64,000 nucleotides of DNA from Coffea arabica (GCF_036785885.1 NC_092322.1:34369994-34433993); one strand, 5' to 3'. Positions 11,391-23,395 are shown, counted from the stretch's first letter. Numbers and translations are program-made. Notes: generated from the letters alone by a model not told the origin.

Positions 11391-14300
11391 GGTTAAGTGA
11401 CCTGCAAAATTAGTTAGCAGAGAAGAGAAATTTCTCACAACACACAAGCTCACGTGTATGCACTCGTCACTCGTGTTTTCACTCTAATTTTTCCCTCAAG
11501 TAGTCCTCACAAATTTGTCCTCAAGGCCCCGCTTGCTTCCCTTGAAGAAATTAGAAGAATTTCCCAAGAAGTCAACTAGCTCCGCACAAGACCCACTCAA
11601 ATGTGGTTCGATCAGCTTTGGAGTGAAGTAAACGAGGCTGGAAAATGGAATAAATAATGCTGGACATTTGCGGGAAGAGTGCTTAGATGATTGACTCAAG
11701 AAGTACTAGTTGAATGACACAATAATGAGCAATTGTCCGACACTTAAAACTGGAAATTTGAGACACAAAACCCGGTCCTTAAGACGGATGTTTATGACTG
11801 GAATTTCTGGAACATATAGGCTAACAACCGACTCAAAGAAAACTACAATGTTTGGACTCAAGACACTAGCCGAAGAACGTTGTTGCCGCTTGTTATTGTT
11901 GCACCAGATTTAGGAAGTATCGACAAGCGAAAGCTCTTGGATTAATCCTGGAAATATTCCCCCCCTTCCTATCTCAATAAGGATTTGATTGGCTATCAAA
12001 AACGAAATTCAAAACAACTTGGACAGCTGGTTCAATTAGGACTAAGCTAACCTAATCCAACTTGGATTTGGAGTAGGGTTTAGTTGCGGGTTTATGGCTG
12101 GTGAAGAGTCAGCCGTTTGGATTGGTTTTAGATACTCCCAACTCTCAATTTTCTGAAGGGTTTCAAGGTAATTTCGTGGCTGATGGTTCCTTTCTCTTTT
12201 TTTTTTTTTTTATACCTCAGCCAAGGATTCGAAACAACTAGGGTTGCGGCTTGAATTTTTTTTGTTCTTGGCAGCCCTGGTTGGTCCGAAATCTGGTTCC
12301 CAAACCTCTAAAAAGCTTCAAGAGTTGTTCAAGAATTCAAGAATCAGTTTTAGAATTCAAGGAACACGATTTTGATGAAGGTTTCTCTCTCACAACAGCC
12401 CAAGTCCCTCGGCTTTTGGTTCAAGACAGTTTGGGGTTTCAAGGGTTCAAGAATCTCCACCCAAGCCTCAAGAAACTTCAAGATCGTGTTGTGAACAACC
12501 AAGAGTTCCACGAAACTCAGATTTTGATATCGCAATCCAAGAACTTAATGAGATTATTTGCGGTCTTCTTCCCTTCCTTCCCCTTTTTTTTTTGTGCAAA
12601 CAACAACAGGAATCAAGTTGGCGGCTAACCTTCTCCTAGCGACACAAACAGATTTTGTTTTGGTTTTGTTGTTTTTTTTTTTTTTGACTCAGCTGGGACT
12701 TAATCACGATAACAACAAGATTGCAGGTTGCTGAACAATAAACACACACAAACAATAAGAAGACAATTCGGTCAGATCTACCAATGCAAGTCACGATGAC
12801 AAGTGCGGCAAAACAGAAAATTCCAATTGACTTAATATGGTGCGACTCGGACACGACTATCAATACTGACTGACACTTCAATTTGCTGCACAATATCAGC
12901 AAGACACGAGCAGGTTTAGCACAATAGTCAATAGAAATTGGCAAAAAAAAAAAACAAGATACGAACAGATTGCACGATGACAAGTGCGGCAAAACAGAAA
13001 ATCCCAATTGACTCAATATGGTGCGACTCCTTCTATATATGAATTTTTTTTTCTTTTTTTGTTTTCTGGGCAGGACACAATAACAGCAATGACAACAAGC
13101 CTGGACAACAATAAACAATAGCTAGGCACAAAACGTGGTGACACAAATCTGTACTAACGCAAGACACGAGGCACACAACCTGGAGATTGCAGACAGCAAC
13201 CGAACAAGCAAGGGAAAAGGATTAGCTACTGGCCTTCTTTTTTTTTCTTTTTTTTTTGAGTTGTTGGTTCACGACTCAAACAACACAAGACCCTACACGG
13301 ATTAAACCAGGCGCTGGACAGAAACTAGAGCCAACTAGTGACCGAAATTTCTGGGCAAGTTTGCACACAATACCACAAGACACACTATGAAGAAGCAAGA
13401 GAAAGTCCTTGCGGCTGTAATATTTTTTTTTTCTCTTCGGGTCTTGCTTCTGTTTTTTTTTTCTCAGGTTTGGCACTTAATCACGAAGGCAATAGACAAC
13501 AACACTGAACAATAGACTTGCACTAACAATAAGGATACAATTTGTCAGATTGGTCAGTGCAAGGAAAACAACACCAAGTGCGGCAAGACAGAAGAAATAA
13601 GCACAGAAATTCCTATGACTATAAGCACCGTTTGATACTTTGATTTGCTGGTCCCAAGCGGTGGAGATAACAACAACAAGACACGACCAGATGTTGTCAC
13701 ACAAGACTCAATAGGATTTGGCAATAACGGGACAGATTGCACCAGATTCAATGGACACAGCAATACGGAAGCGACACTAGGAACACTAGCGGTTAGGTCT
13801 AGACACAACACAATTGACTCCCCGAAATCCCAGAAATTGAAGACGACAACAGGACAGACCCAAACAATGACGGCCAGACTTGAAAACAAAGGAAGCTCGC
13901 GGACAGAAACTCACGGACAGAACGCGACGTGCAAAGAGTTTTTTTTTGTTTCCTTTTCTTTTTTTTTGTACACAATCCAAACACACAAGACCCCACACGA
14001 ATTAAACTACAAACTGGATAGAAACTAGAGCCATCTAGTGACTGTAATTTCTGGACAGATTGACGCACAACACAACGCCAAAAGGAAAATCCTAGTTGCG
14101 GCAAGAAGGGAAGAAGACCCTAGTTGCGGCTGTTATTTTTTTTTTTTTGTTTTCTTTTGGTGGCTGTTTTGCACACCCAGAATGACTCTGCAACACAACG
14201 AAAGGATTATGATCTGGGCAAACAACAGCAAGAGACAGCAAAACAGATTGCATGCAATACCAAGACACAAAGAGTACGATGGGGAGCAAAAGAAACCTAG

Positions 14301-14394
14301 CGGATGTTCTATGTTTTTTTTTTTTTGAAACTAACGAGACAGACATGAATTAAAAACATGAAAAGAGGGATAAACGATGTTACCAATAACCTAG
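11391..14394 (-). other. 3-kb leader of the non-autonomous element, with T-tracts and internal duplications
   Basis: No convincing coding sequence. Plus-strand T-runs of 9-15 bases recur near 12200, 12585, 12675, 13045, 13240, 13425, 13945, 14140 and 14315. Two modules are duplicated: one at about 12783-12855 and again at 12970-13030 (shared CAAGTGCGGCAAAACAGAAA), the other at about 13283-13385 and again at 13981-14085 (shared AGAAACTAGAGCCA). Short ORFs across here are artefacts of these low-complexity tracts. Confidence 0.7.
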
Positions 14395-14406
14395 CTCTGA
14401 TGCCAG
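14395..14406 (-). other. Primer binding site of the non-autonomous element
   Basis: The minus strand reads TGGCATCAGAGC one base after the LTR end at 14408. It is a tRNA-Met type site with C in place of the usual T. Confidence 0.85.
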
Positions 14407-14407
14407 C

Positions 14408-15111
14408 TGATACGAATCTCGTTGGAGAGAAGATTCGCGACCCAAGATCACTTGTTGGATTTGACTTCGAACGCAAGAACGGTCGCAGCGGAAACCCTAC
14501 GACCCCTCTAATCCCCGTGACTACGAACTTGTTGATATTATCTCAACCCGTAACCAAACGAGTTAGTGAACCTCAGGCAAGTGTAGAAGGCGTCACAATT
14601 CAAGTGCGATTCTTGAATTGATAAGCCGAACAAGAACACTAGAGTATAACTCTAAGTTGTTCAAGGTTTGCTCGAAAGCTATGGAGAAAACTCTCTCAAT
14701 ATTTTTGTTATAAAAGTGTCTCCCTTAAATTATCAAAGCTTGGCCATTTATAGCCTTACAAAGAAGCAAACCTAATCTAAGTTGGAAACAATGCAAGTTT
14801 CCTTATTCGATTTGACAACTAAACTAATGACTCACTAATCATAGTTAGGGCTAACTAATGGACAGCTTATAATCGACCCAATGAAGGCTTTAAGCTGGCC
14901 CAACATAACCCAATAAAAGCTAATTAACCAACTTAAGTAATAGTGAGCCTAGACTCTATAAATCGGATCCAACTCAACATGAGGTCTTGGACTGAACTTA
15001 TTCCTACCAAATAAAATAGAAATTTGAAAAATAAGCTACTAAACTATTACTAAAAGATTCATTATCTTGCAGCCCGAAACATGGCCCATAAGCGGCCCAT
15101 ATTCCGTATCA
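14408..15111 (-). repeat. 5' LTR of the non-autonomous element
   Basis: 704 bp, same termini as the 3' LTR. One of the few differences falls in the TATA box: the minus strand reads TATAAATG here instead of TATAAATA. Confidence 0.92.
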
Positions 15112-15479
15112 GTTTGTACATATTGAGTAATCTCCCTCTTCATCTTATCCCACCAGTATAACCGTCGTAAGTCCTGATACATCTTAGTACTACCAGGATG
15201 GATGGTATATTTCGATTGATGGGCTTTATCCAGAATCTCCCTCCTCAAATTCTCATTCTCAGGCACTACTATTCGATTTCTAAATCTCAAAATTCCCTCA
15301 GAACTTAAATTAAAATAAAAAATTTCCCCTTTTTTCACCTTTTCCACCCACTTCTGTACCATCGGATCCTCAGTTTAGGCTTCTTTGATTCGTCCCAATA
15401 GAGTGGAGGTCACACGGATATTTCCAAAGGTTATCTTCTTATGTTCCAATCTAGGCTTCCACTCTCCCATAGCTCCTAT
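15112..15479 (-). pseudogene. Ty3/gypsy (Tekay/Del) pol, part B: RNase H/integrase junction and zinc-binding domain
   Basis: This continues the chromovirus interrupted at 9382. The minus strand encodes the link after RNase H and the HHCC domain (HPGSTKMYQDLRRLYWWDKM). The Cys pair of that domain (CLVC) lies on the other side of the insertion, near 9365. A stop near 15375 breaks the frame. At 15479 pol is cut by the next insertion; RT and gag are not found beyond it. Confidence 0.82.
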
Positions 15480-18400
15480 TGTAGACACCAAAATTTTAGT
15501 ATAATTTCATTTACTTTTTATTTTTTTTAGTTTTATTTGTCGTGTGAGTTTTATTCATTTATTTTAGTTTTAGTTTTTTAGTTTTTATTATTATTTTCAA
15601 GTTTTTTTTTAGCATAGAATTTTTCGAAAAGAAAAGAAAAAGCATTCAAAAAATATACTTTAGTTGTTTTTTATTTAAATTCAACGTTTTCTTGGAAAAA
15701 AGAAAAAGAAAAAAATGATAAAAATGAAAAAATGAAGAAAAAAAAAGGGGGGGACAAGAGCTGCACATGCAGCGGCATGAAGTTTTTTTTAGGAGAAATA
15801 TGGCTCAATGGATCGGATGGCTGGGGGAGAGGGCAGAATAAACCTTTCATCCTCACCATTGAGGTGAGGGTTTAGAGTTATAGGTTTTCCATATAAAAAG
15901 AAAAAAAAGCAACAGCGGTAAGAAGGGAGAGGCCGAGAGAGAGTGACGGCAAAAAGAAAGAAACCAGGTAGAGGAGAAGAAAGGAGTAACGGCGGGAGAG
16001 TGAAAAAAAAAGGGAGGACTGCTAAGGGAGAGAGCATATAGAGGTAGCGGCTAGGTTTAGGAAAAGAGAGGAGAGCAAGAGTAAGGGATAGAAAGAGCTT
16101 ACGGCAAAAGGAAAGGAAACTGGGGAAAGGCAGCAAAAAGGGAAGGAAGGAAAAGGGGGCGGCGGCTGAAAGGACATCGAGAGGAACCAGCAAAATAGCA
16201 AAGAAGTGAGTTGAGCGACGGAGTCATCGTCATTGGCGTTCCTTTTAAGCTCCGGCAGAACCATCTGAGCCTTCTTCTTGGTCATCCCACGCCTCATTTC
16301 GTGTTTTAAGGTAAGATCCTTATCTTTTATGGTCAAAAGTTGTTTTCTTTAGTTGATGTTTGCTCCCTTTTGTTGTCTACTGGCTTTATTTTTTGCTTCT
16401 CGGACTAGTTGATGGTTCTCTGCTGATAAAGTTATGATATTCGGAGCTTCCGTGATAAATCAGTAGGTCTCGTTTGCATTATACTGCATGATTGTGTTGT
16501 GGCCAAACAAAAATTGCAGAAAAGTTTGCAGCTTTGATTGTTCTGTGATTAGAATCTCTTAGCATGTCTAAATCTAGAGTTTTTATGTTAAGGGTTGAAA
16601 AACAACACTTGTCTGATGCCATGGCTTGGATTCACACGGTGTCTTGCTGAAGTTTAAGAGTAAAATTTTTGCTGCAACGAATTTGAAAGTGTCCGGCTGG
16701 TTATGTGGATGTTTGTAGACTGATTTTTCTAGAATAACTGAAATTCTGATTGGGTTGCGTGGATGCTTGTAGTCTTTGTTGTGCCGTATTCTCACTTGCC
16801 TTAGTTAGATTGTTAGAAACAGAGGATCTTGTTTGAGGTGATGTTAATCACAAATGGGTTGAAGTTTAACAGGTTGGTATGGTTGTTATTTGAGTAGAGT
16901 TGGTCTGAGCTCTGTGCGTGCAAATATTTCTAGATGAATATAAAAGAAGTAAAAGGCTGCTGCATCTTCTTTGCTGTTTTGTTCTCCGCGACCACTCACC
17001 AAGCTTTGGCCATCCTAATTTGCTAGTTAATCTTGTGTGAAAAGGGGAAGTGGATGAGTGGTGTTGAGTTTGCATATTGGAGTCTCAAAAACACTTGAAT
17101 CGTGTTCGATGCTTGCTGGAAAATCAACATCAGCTTGCCGAAAGTCTTATTTGGATGCATGTTGTGATCTGGTTCTATCTCTTTTTGGCTCCAAGATCTA
17201 GTACTTTCTATTTAGTTAAGAAATCAATCATTTCTTTTTGGTTTGCTTGCATGAATGCATTTAATTTGAATAAGGAAATGGCATGAACATATGTTACTGC
17301 TAAGTTTCTTTGCTGCATTCTTGTTATTCTTGTTGATTGGGTCTGAAATTTGCATTTGGAAATGAAAGTCGCAACTGGTTTTGTTGCCAAAAGGCTTCAT
17401 TAGTTGCCAAAGCTTTCAATTGCAGCAATCTTCTTCCATCTTGCATAAAGGTTTCATAAGTTTTTGCATAATTTCCTTCCATGTTTTGCTTGTTGGGATG
17501 TGGAATTTGTTTGTTTTGCTGCTTAATACAAAGTTTGGATAGATGAAAGGGTTTTTAGTCAAAGTTGCTTAGAATTTGCTTATGAAATGGAAATGCAACC
17601 GGCGGTCTTTCAATTTCAGAAAGTGTTAATTGCAGAAATTCTTTTCTACGTATGCATGCATGCAAATACTTTTCAAAATTGCCTTTTAACCCCCTCAAGT
17701 TTCCCCTTATGCCATTATGACCCAGAAAATTGGGAAAACTAATCAATTTGGTCCCTGTCATTTTGCAGCAATGCTACAAAGACCCAATTAGGTTCTAATT
17801 TCTTGCAAATAGGTCTTAGAATTATTGCAATTTGAGCCATTACTTGACCTTTTCTTGCTCTTGGACCTTTAGAGTTCCTAAAATATTTCAATTGGCCTTG
17901 ATTGATTGATTAATGGTTGCTATTGGGTCTTTAGTCATTTTGCTATTTTAGAAATTTGATCAATGATTCACTTTTGCTTGGAAATTATGCATTATTTGAT
18001 CATTTTTAAGTTGCAATTGAAGAAGGATTCCATGATTTTGTGGATTCAAATTGGCTTATTTACATTTTACCACTAAATTAGTGCATTAATTCTTTGTTTT
18101 GATGGTTTTTAGCTCAAGTTATCCCTTTGTTTGGTGACTTTAGCCCAAGTTAAGTCGTGTTTACTTTACTAACATCATAAACGGGGAGGTATAATTTCTT
18201 TTATCCTTTTTTTGTCTCTCTCCTATGTGATCCAACGTGCTAAGTGAGAACTGCATGTCTACTTTGCTTTCCTTGCCTTTCTTTAATTCCTCTCACTTAT
18301 TTCATTTACTTTTGCTTTTATTAAGTTATTTTTTTTATGAGGTACGTGTACACCTCTTGGCTTGTAATAGATAGGGCTTGGAGAGCAATTTTGTCCATTT

Positions 18401-19819
18401 TTCCCCTTCCCCTTTTGTTTTAGTTAGCAAATGTAATAGGTTCATTAGCTTGATTGCTTGCTTTTGTTGCTACGTGTTAATTTGCTTTATTAGGCTCTTG
18501 CATTTAGTCGAGCATGCTAAGTGTTATGTGCTACGTGTTTATAGGTGATTGGCATGTCTACTTGCTTTCCATAGTCATAGATGAATGTGATAGATGAATG
18601 CACGTCACCACACTAGTCCAACGCTAGTTGTGGCTCATTGTCCCATTTTCCACTAGTCCAACGCTAGTAGGAATTCATAGATAAGGGTTAGTCCAATACT
18701 AGACCCAATAGGCCGTCTCCTCTTGTTAATACATACTTGCATGTTTCACTACATTTCATGCATTTTTCTTAGTTTTCTATCATTTGGCATGCCCCTCCAA
18801 CCCTTTCCCCTTCATTTTAGGTTTTTGCATCTTCATGCTAGTTGTAGGGTACATTTGCTTGAGAGTCCCCTTTCGGTAAGGGAAACGAGCGAGTGTGGCT
18901 ACAAAATAGCCTTAGCACGCTAGTCCTTCCTTCTAATCAAAGGGAAAATTAAAGTCGTAAAGTTAGGAGTCATTCCCATACCCGACTTGATGCATTCCTC
19001 TAGGTTCATACATTTTCATTTCTATCATATCATCTCCTCACTTTTTTTATCCACATTTTCTCACTACTTAGATTTTTCTCACTCCACATGCCATGTTCAC
19101 ACATTTCTCTTCTTTCCCTATCACTTATTTATTTTCTACCTCACAAATTGCACCCAATTGCACTTATATGCACTTACTACCATTATACTATATTTTCATC
19201 CACTTGCACACAAACACCTTCATTTTCTCAATTGGCACACTTGCACACTTGCACTTACATTTGTATTTGTATTTTTATTTTATTTTGCATTCTTCTTACA
19301 TTTTCACACTTGCACTCATATTTGGGTCTTCATTTGCATTACCCGTGACCTCTATGAGAGTTTTCCTTATTGGCCATCACAACTCATTTGATTGGGACCA
19401 AAAAGCCTCATAAGAGACATTTTAGATTTATGATTGCATTTTTCCTTTTTTCGCATCCATTAGTCATATCCAACATGCAACACATACTTTGGGTAGAAGA
19501 ATCAGAAAAAGAAGGGCTAAGTCACGCAACTAGCTTTGGCTAGGGTAAGGGAGTGCCTTAGGCTTTGCCTTTGCCTTCTCCCTTATCAAATGTGACCCCC
19601 GATCCCTTTCTTTGGTTACGTAGACCTAAAGTTCTTTAAAAAGGGTTTGTTTACTTTTCTTTCCAAAAACAAAATCATTTTTTGGGTGACTTGGTACACC
19701 CTAACTCTATACCAAGTGGCGACTCCTTTTCAATCTAAAACCCTTTTTGTTTGGCCAAACCGTCGCATTTCACAATCCCACGGCCTTTTATTTTCACTTT
19801 CACATACATCTCTTACACA
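15480..19819 (+). repeat. Large LTR-like unit, about 4.3 kb (probable solo LTR, Tat/Ogre type)
   Basis: It starts TGTAGACACC and ends near CTTACACA. Possible flanking duplications are CCTAT (15475-15479) and CCTCT (19820-19824), one mismatch. The 3' part has phrases I associate with Tat/Ogre LTR ends: CAAGTGGCGACTCC, CCCTTTTTGTTTGGCC and ACCGTCGCATTTCACA. A TATA-like TATAAAAAG is at 15892-15900, followed by a purine-rich leader of about 400 bp. ACTAGTCCAACGCTAGT-like motifs repeat near 18620-18680. I find no gag or pol. Lineage is from memory of such termini. Confidence 0.55.
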
Positions 19820-20702
19820 CCTCTCGAATTTGTTTCATTAGTGCACTAAACTTCTAATACGCTTATATTCATATTAATATTATTCCCACTTAATTGTCCC
19901 AAAATAAAGGTCTAAAGTCCCTTAATTAAGTCGCGCGCGTGAAAACACGTAATTCCAATTTAAGCGCGATAAAGTGAAATTTTCAAGAAATTCTGATAAC
20001 GATAGTATTACTAACTATCACTTGAGTACTTAAACATAAAATTACCTATTTTAGAACCATTGTACAGGTCTCCAATTTTCCAAGCTTACTGTATTCTCGA
20101 ATCGATTATTGACTCCAATCGCGAATTCACTATTTCACTTAACGAGCCTTCAAAAATTAAATTTTGCAATAAACCACTTTAAAAATATAATTGAGTTATA
20201 AACCCATGTAATTAGGTCTAAAGAGCCTAGAAAATAATATTCAGGACAAACGAGCAATTAAATATTTAAATAAGCTCGAAATTGAATTTAAAATAGATAA
20301 ATTTTGTGAGTCTTCACAATACTTTGTCCCTTTCAAATATGCTTAATCTTTGAATCTGATTTGCTTCATAGCTGAAAGTATTTCTTGAAGAAATATTAGT
20401 ATTATCCATTGTTTTGTAAACATCAAAAGTTAGGGACCAAGGTCAATATTTAATTCTCCAAGATTATTGCACTCTCGGATCGAATTTATCTCGAAAAATG
20501 CTCGTTCACTATTTCTTGCTAAACGAGCCGCAGTAAAATTAAATTCACTAACGGAACGTTTTAAAAATATAATTGAGACATTGTTCCATGCAAATAGATT
20601 TAAAATGGATGAAATAAATTATTCAGAGTAAACGGGTGAATAAATAATTAAATAAACCAGTAAAATGAAATAAAAGTAAGAAAATAAAAATTCGGGTCCT
20701 CA
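19820..20702 (-). repeat. Gypsy LTR mosaic with a copia LTR scrap
   Basis: 19826-20320 and 20430-20702 are the second copy of the two LTR pieces at 3905-4708, ending GAGTCTTCACA and GGGTCCTCACA. Between them, about 20323-20430, lies the tip of a copia LTR (ATTGTTTTGTAAACATCAAAAG), similar to the end of the LTR at 2811-3812. No genes. Confidence 0.6.
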
Positions 20703-21839
20703 CATTAAATCTGTTAAAGATTAAATGTACCAAATCATCTAATCTTATCTTGTGGCCATCCAAGGATGCAATTCTTGAATTAGCATTTAGATGTGGATGT
20801 GGATGTGGAGGAAGGCACGTGATTAGTTACCTTGAAAACTCACTAGTTTACAACAATGATAATATTGTCGTGATTAAGCTCACTAGTTTACAACAATGTA
20901 AACCAGAATGTAGTAGTTAATAAACTTTGTCACGTTTCCTAGCATGATTAGTTGACTAGTATGATAATTGAACTATTTGTTCTTCTTTCGTGTCAACTTT
21001 TTTTTTTTTTTTTTTTTTTGCTATAAAGAAGGACAATTATGACTTTTAGTTGTCAATTTTCTTCTCCAGACATCAAATTGGCCCTATTCAAAATATTTGC
21101 ATTACTGCTAATTAATACTGTTGCATCAACCTAATTTCATACACATGATCCAAGACCTAATTTCTACTAAACCTAATCTCTTGTACATGCATCGAAGACC
21201 TAATTTCATAGCATCAGTTTTGTTGAAAAAACCTAACTTCATCAACTTTTTAGGAAAATAAACGAACAAGATCATTGAACTAAAAAATCCAAAAACAAAA
21301 TCATGAATTGTGAGGAAATAACATATTCCTATTTTATAAATTTACAATGTGATAAAAAGTAAAGAAAAACAATCTAAAATTCTTGAAAAAAAACAGTAGA
21401 ACAAACAAAAAAAGATTAATAAAAAAAACGAACTTAAAAACCTAAAGAATCTCGGTCCTATCCAGATTTAGGAAACTTCTCAGATCAAACAAAATTCCCA
21501 AGCATCCACTACAATGGTTTCAACTCGACTCAAAGTGAAATCGGTCAAAGGACAATTAGAAAACTCTCAAAGCTTGACACAGAGGAAAATTTGGAAAATA
21601 TTAAGAGGAAAATAGAAAAAAAATTGAAACAGGTTGATATGGAGATTGATATGGAGGGAGAGGAAAAGAAAAAACGCAAAACGAGAAATTGAAAGAGGGG
21701 AGAAGAAATGTTTCCTATATGTTTTCTATTTTATTTGGTAAGTGAAAATTCGATACTTTACAAGGGAAAAATCTGGCAAGTGAAATTTGATACTTTATTT
21801 ATGTCATTGGATTTTTTGTTTTTTTGTTTTGACTTACCA
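20703..21839. other. AT-rich non-coding stretch
   Basis: No gene seen. A 20-bp direct repeat, CTCACTAGTTTACAACAATG, occurs near 20840 and again near 20880. A T-run of about 21 lies at 20999-21019. Part may be the interior of the CACTA element whose end is at 22016. Confidence 0.4.
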
Positions 21840-22016
21840 AAGAAATCAGATAAAGCTGGGTTTTTTATGACTTGAATTCGTGCAAGTCACAAAAAGTTGC
21901 TAAACGACATAGTTTTATTCCGTCTTATGTAACATGCTTAGTGGTGTCATAAAAGGTTTTGTATTTATGACCCCCACAATATTACAAGTCACTAAAGGCC
22001 ATCTTTCCTTGTAGTG
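21840..22016 (-). mobile_element. CACTA (En/Spm) transposon terminus
   Basis: Reading the minus strand from 22016 gives CACTACAAGGAAAGATGGCC followed by subterminal motifs (TTTAGTGACTTGTAATATT, TCATAAA) that recur inverted within 150 bp. This is the usual layout of a CACTA end. I could not find the matching opposite terminus. Confidence 0.55.
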
Positions 22017-22038
22017 ATACATACATATCTATATGTAT

Positions 22039-22053
22039 ACACACACACACACA
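22039..22053. repeat. Short (AC)n microsatellite
   Basis: Seven to eight AC units, preceded by alternating TA/TG sequence (22020-22038). Confidence 0.8.
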
Positions 22054-22194
22054 GAGACACTAGTGATGCTTTTGGCTATTGAACTTGCGCCATCTAGGGT
22101 GTAGCATTCGGGCTACTTCACCTAGTAGCACAACACTTGTATTGCTCTCTCACAACCCCATTTTCACGGTTTACATGAAAAGCATAAGAACTTG

Positions 22195-23395
22195 GCGAGA
22201 TTTTCTTCTTTTTTTGGTTCATTCGAATGGGAAGGACCCGTTGAGTTCTTAAGAATCATACTTTTTTTTGGTCTAAATGACAAAATAGATTTACCTTTCT
22301 ACTGTTTCAAAAAACCTTCATTTCTTTTTTCTGATGATATTTTTGAAAAATGAACTTCATTAAGTGATTCAGAACACTTATCCCTTGACAGTATATATTA
22401 GTACTCTCATTTCAAAGTTAGAAGAAAGAAGGAATCACTCAATTTCTTGGATGACAGAGTGTATACTTTTGTAGATTAGATATTTGCAAATACTTTCTAT
22501 ACCAATAGAACTTTATTCTATTTATTTTAATATCTCATCCAATTTAAAAATTTTTATAAAAAGTTCTATTTAATCAATAAAACCCCTCTTGTTTTTCATT
22601 TCATAAGAAATTGAAAAAAGGTCTAATACATCTGGAAAAAATGAAAGTAAGACTAGGAATCATTGAAGAATAGGATCAAGAATCATTACTCTTTTGCCAC
22701 AAAAAAAGGGTTTAGAAAATTCCCTTTCTTGTGTCGAAGACTAGGAAGACGAATAATCTCTTCTAGAAGAGATTGTTTGTTTCCCATATATCCCTTCTAT
22801 TATTCGGTTACTTCTATCAAGTATCTAATCCAATTGGATTCTATTTAGAATCTAAAACTATTGATCTATTATATAACATTGAAATCGGGCAATAGTAATA
22901 TAGCCATGTCGCCCCAATTTGACTAAAACAATAAAGAAATAGGGTGAAAGTCAAGTAGGATTCTTCAAAATCTACATACTATGACTAGCAAAATGGTAGA
23001 AGAAATTCCTATAGCACCTCGTAGAAAAGTATAAAAAAGCAAGCGCAAGTCTGGAAATTTATTTCAGCCAATTGAAACTTCTCAAACTATTTCTTTTTAA
23101 GAACCAAAAACTTTTGTGCCAAAATAACAGATGCCAAGAAGAACAAAAGGCTTTGGACACGTAATGGATCTTGAAGTACTATTTCTGCATCTCCTGACCA
23201 AATCCGCCCACATTAGGGTTACTCATTAATGGTTCATCCAATTTGATGTATTCGCCTTCTAAAACAGGAAGCTCTGGTCCTAGAGGGATAAGACGTCCAT
23301 CCGTATCTGTTATGGTTATTTCATATCCCCCATTTTCTTTTTGTATAATTTTGCTTACTATACCTGCTCCTGTAGCATTATAAACTGTATTGTTA
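22195..23395 (-). other. Plastid-derived DNA (NUPT): petA 3' end and petA-psbJ spacer
   Basis: The minus strand of 23053-23395 encodes a recognisable cytochrome f C-terminus. The adjoining AT-rich sequence down to about 22195 looks like the spacer after petA in angiosperm plastomes. Host nuclear sequence and a CACTA end lie on one side and a receptor kinase gene on the other, so this is a nuclear transfer, not plastid DNA. The left limit is approximate; spacer identity is from memory and less sure than petA. Confidence 0.7.
23053..23395 (-). pseudogene. petA: petA (cytochrome f) 3' fragment, nuclear copy
   Basis: The minus strand translates to segments such as [22 protein letters not shown] and SNPNVGGFG, then the C-terminal membrane anchor ([11 protein letters not shown]). 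In functional petA these form the end of the lumenal domain and the single transmembrane helix. Damage: a one-base deletion after the GGFGQ codons, a short internal deletion after ITDTDGR, a Gln codon turned TAG after LKKK, and loss of the normal Met and stop near 23053. This decay is expected of a non-functional nuclear plastid insertion. Confidence 0.85.

Larger units (their letters stand above)
9383..15111 (-). mobile_element. Non-autonomous LTR retrotransposon, 5,729 bp, complete
   Basis: Two 704-bp LTRs (9383-10086 and 14408-15111) start TGATAC and end GTATCA. The 5-bp target duplication GTTTG flanks them at 9378-9382 and 15112-15116. The primer binding site (14395-14406) and polypurine tract (10087-10100) set minus-strand orientation. 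By eye the LTRs differ at only about ten positions, so the insertion is recent. The inside shows no protease, RT, RNase H or integrase, only one long reading frame of unknown family (10014-11390) and a 3-kb leader. It sits in the zinc-binding part of a chromovirus integrase. It must depend on another element for mobility. Confidence 0.92.

Noticed and set aside
12636..14346. Many overlapping ORFs of 60-160 codons on both strands
   Set aside because: They overlap each other in several frames, are rich in Lys/Phe/Val homopolymer stretches from A/T tracts, and lie in the leader of a retroelement.
15671..16336. Pro/Phe/Ser-rich minus-strand ORFs
   Set aside because: They are the complement of a purine-rich tract in an LTR, with low-complexity protein sequence and no domain.
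18987..19413. His/Thr/Phe-rich ORFs in three frames
   Set aside because: They come from CACTTGCA-type low-complexity LTR sequence and overlap in multiple frames.
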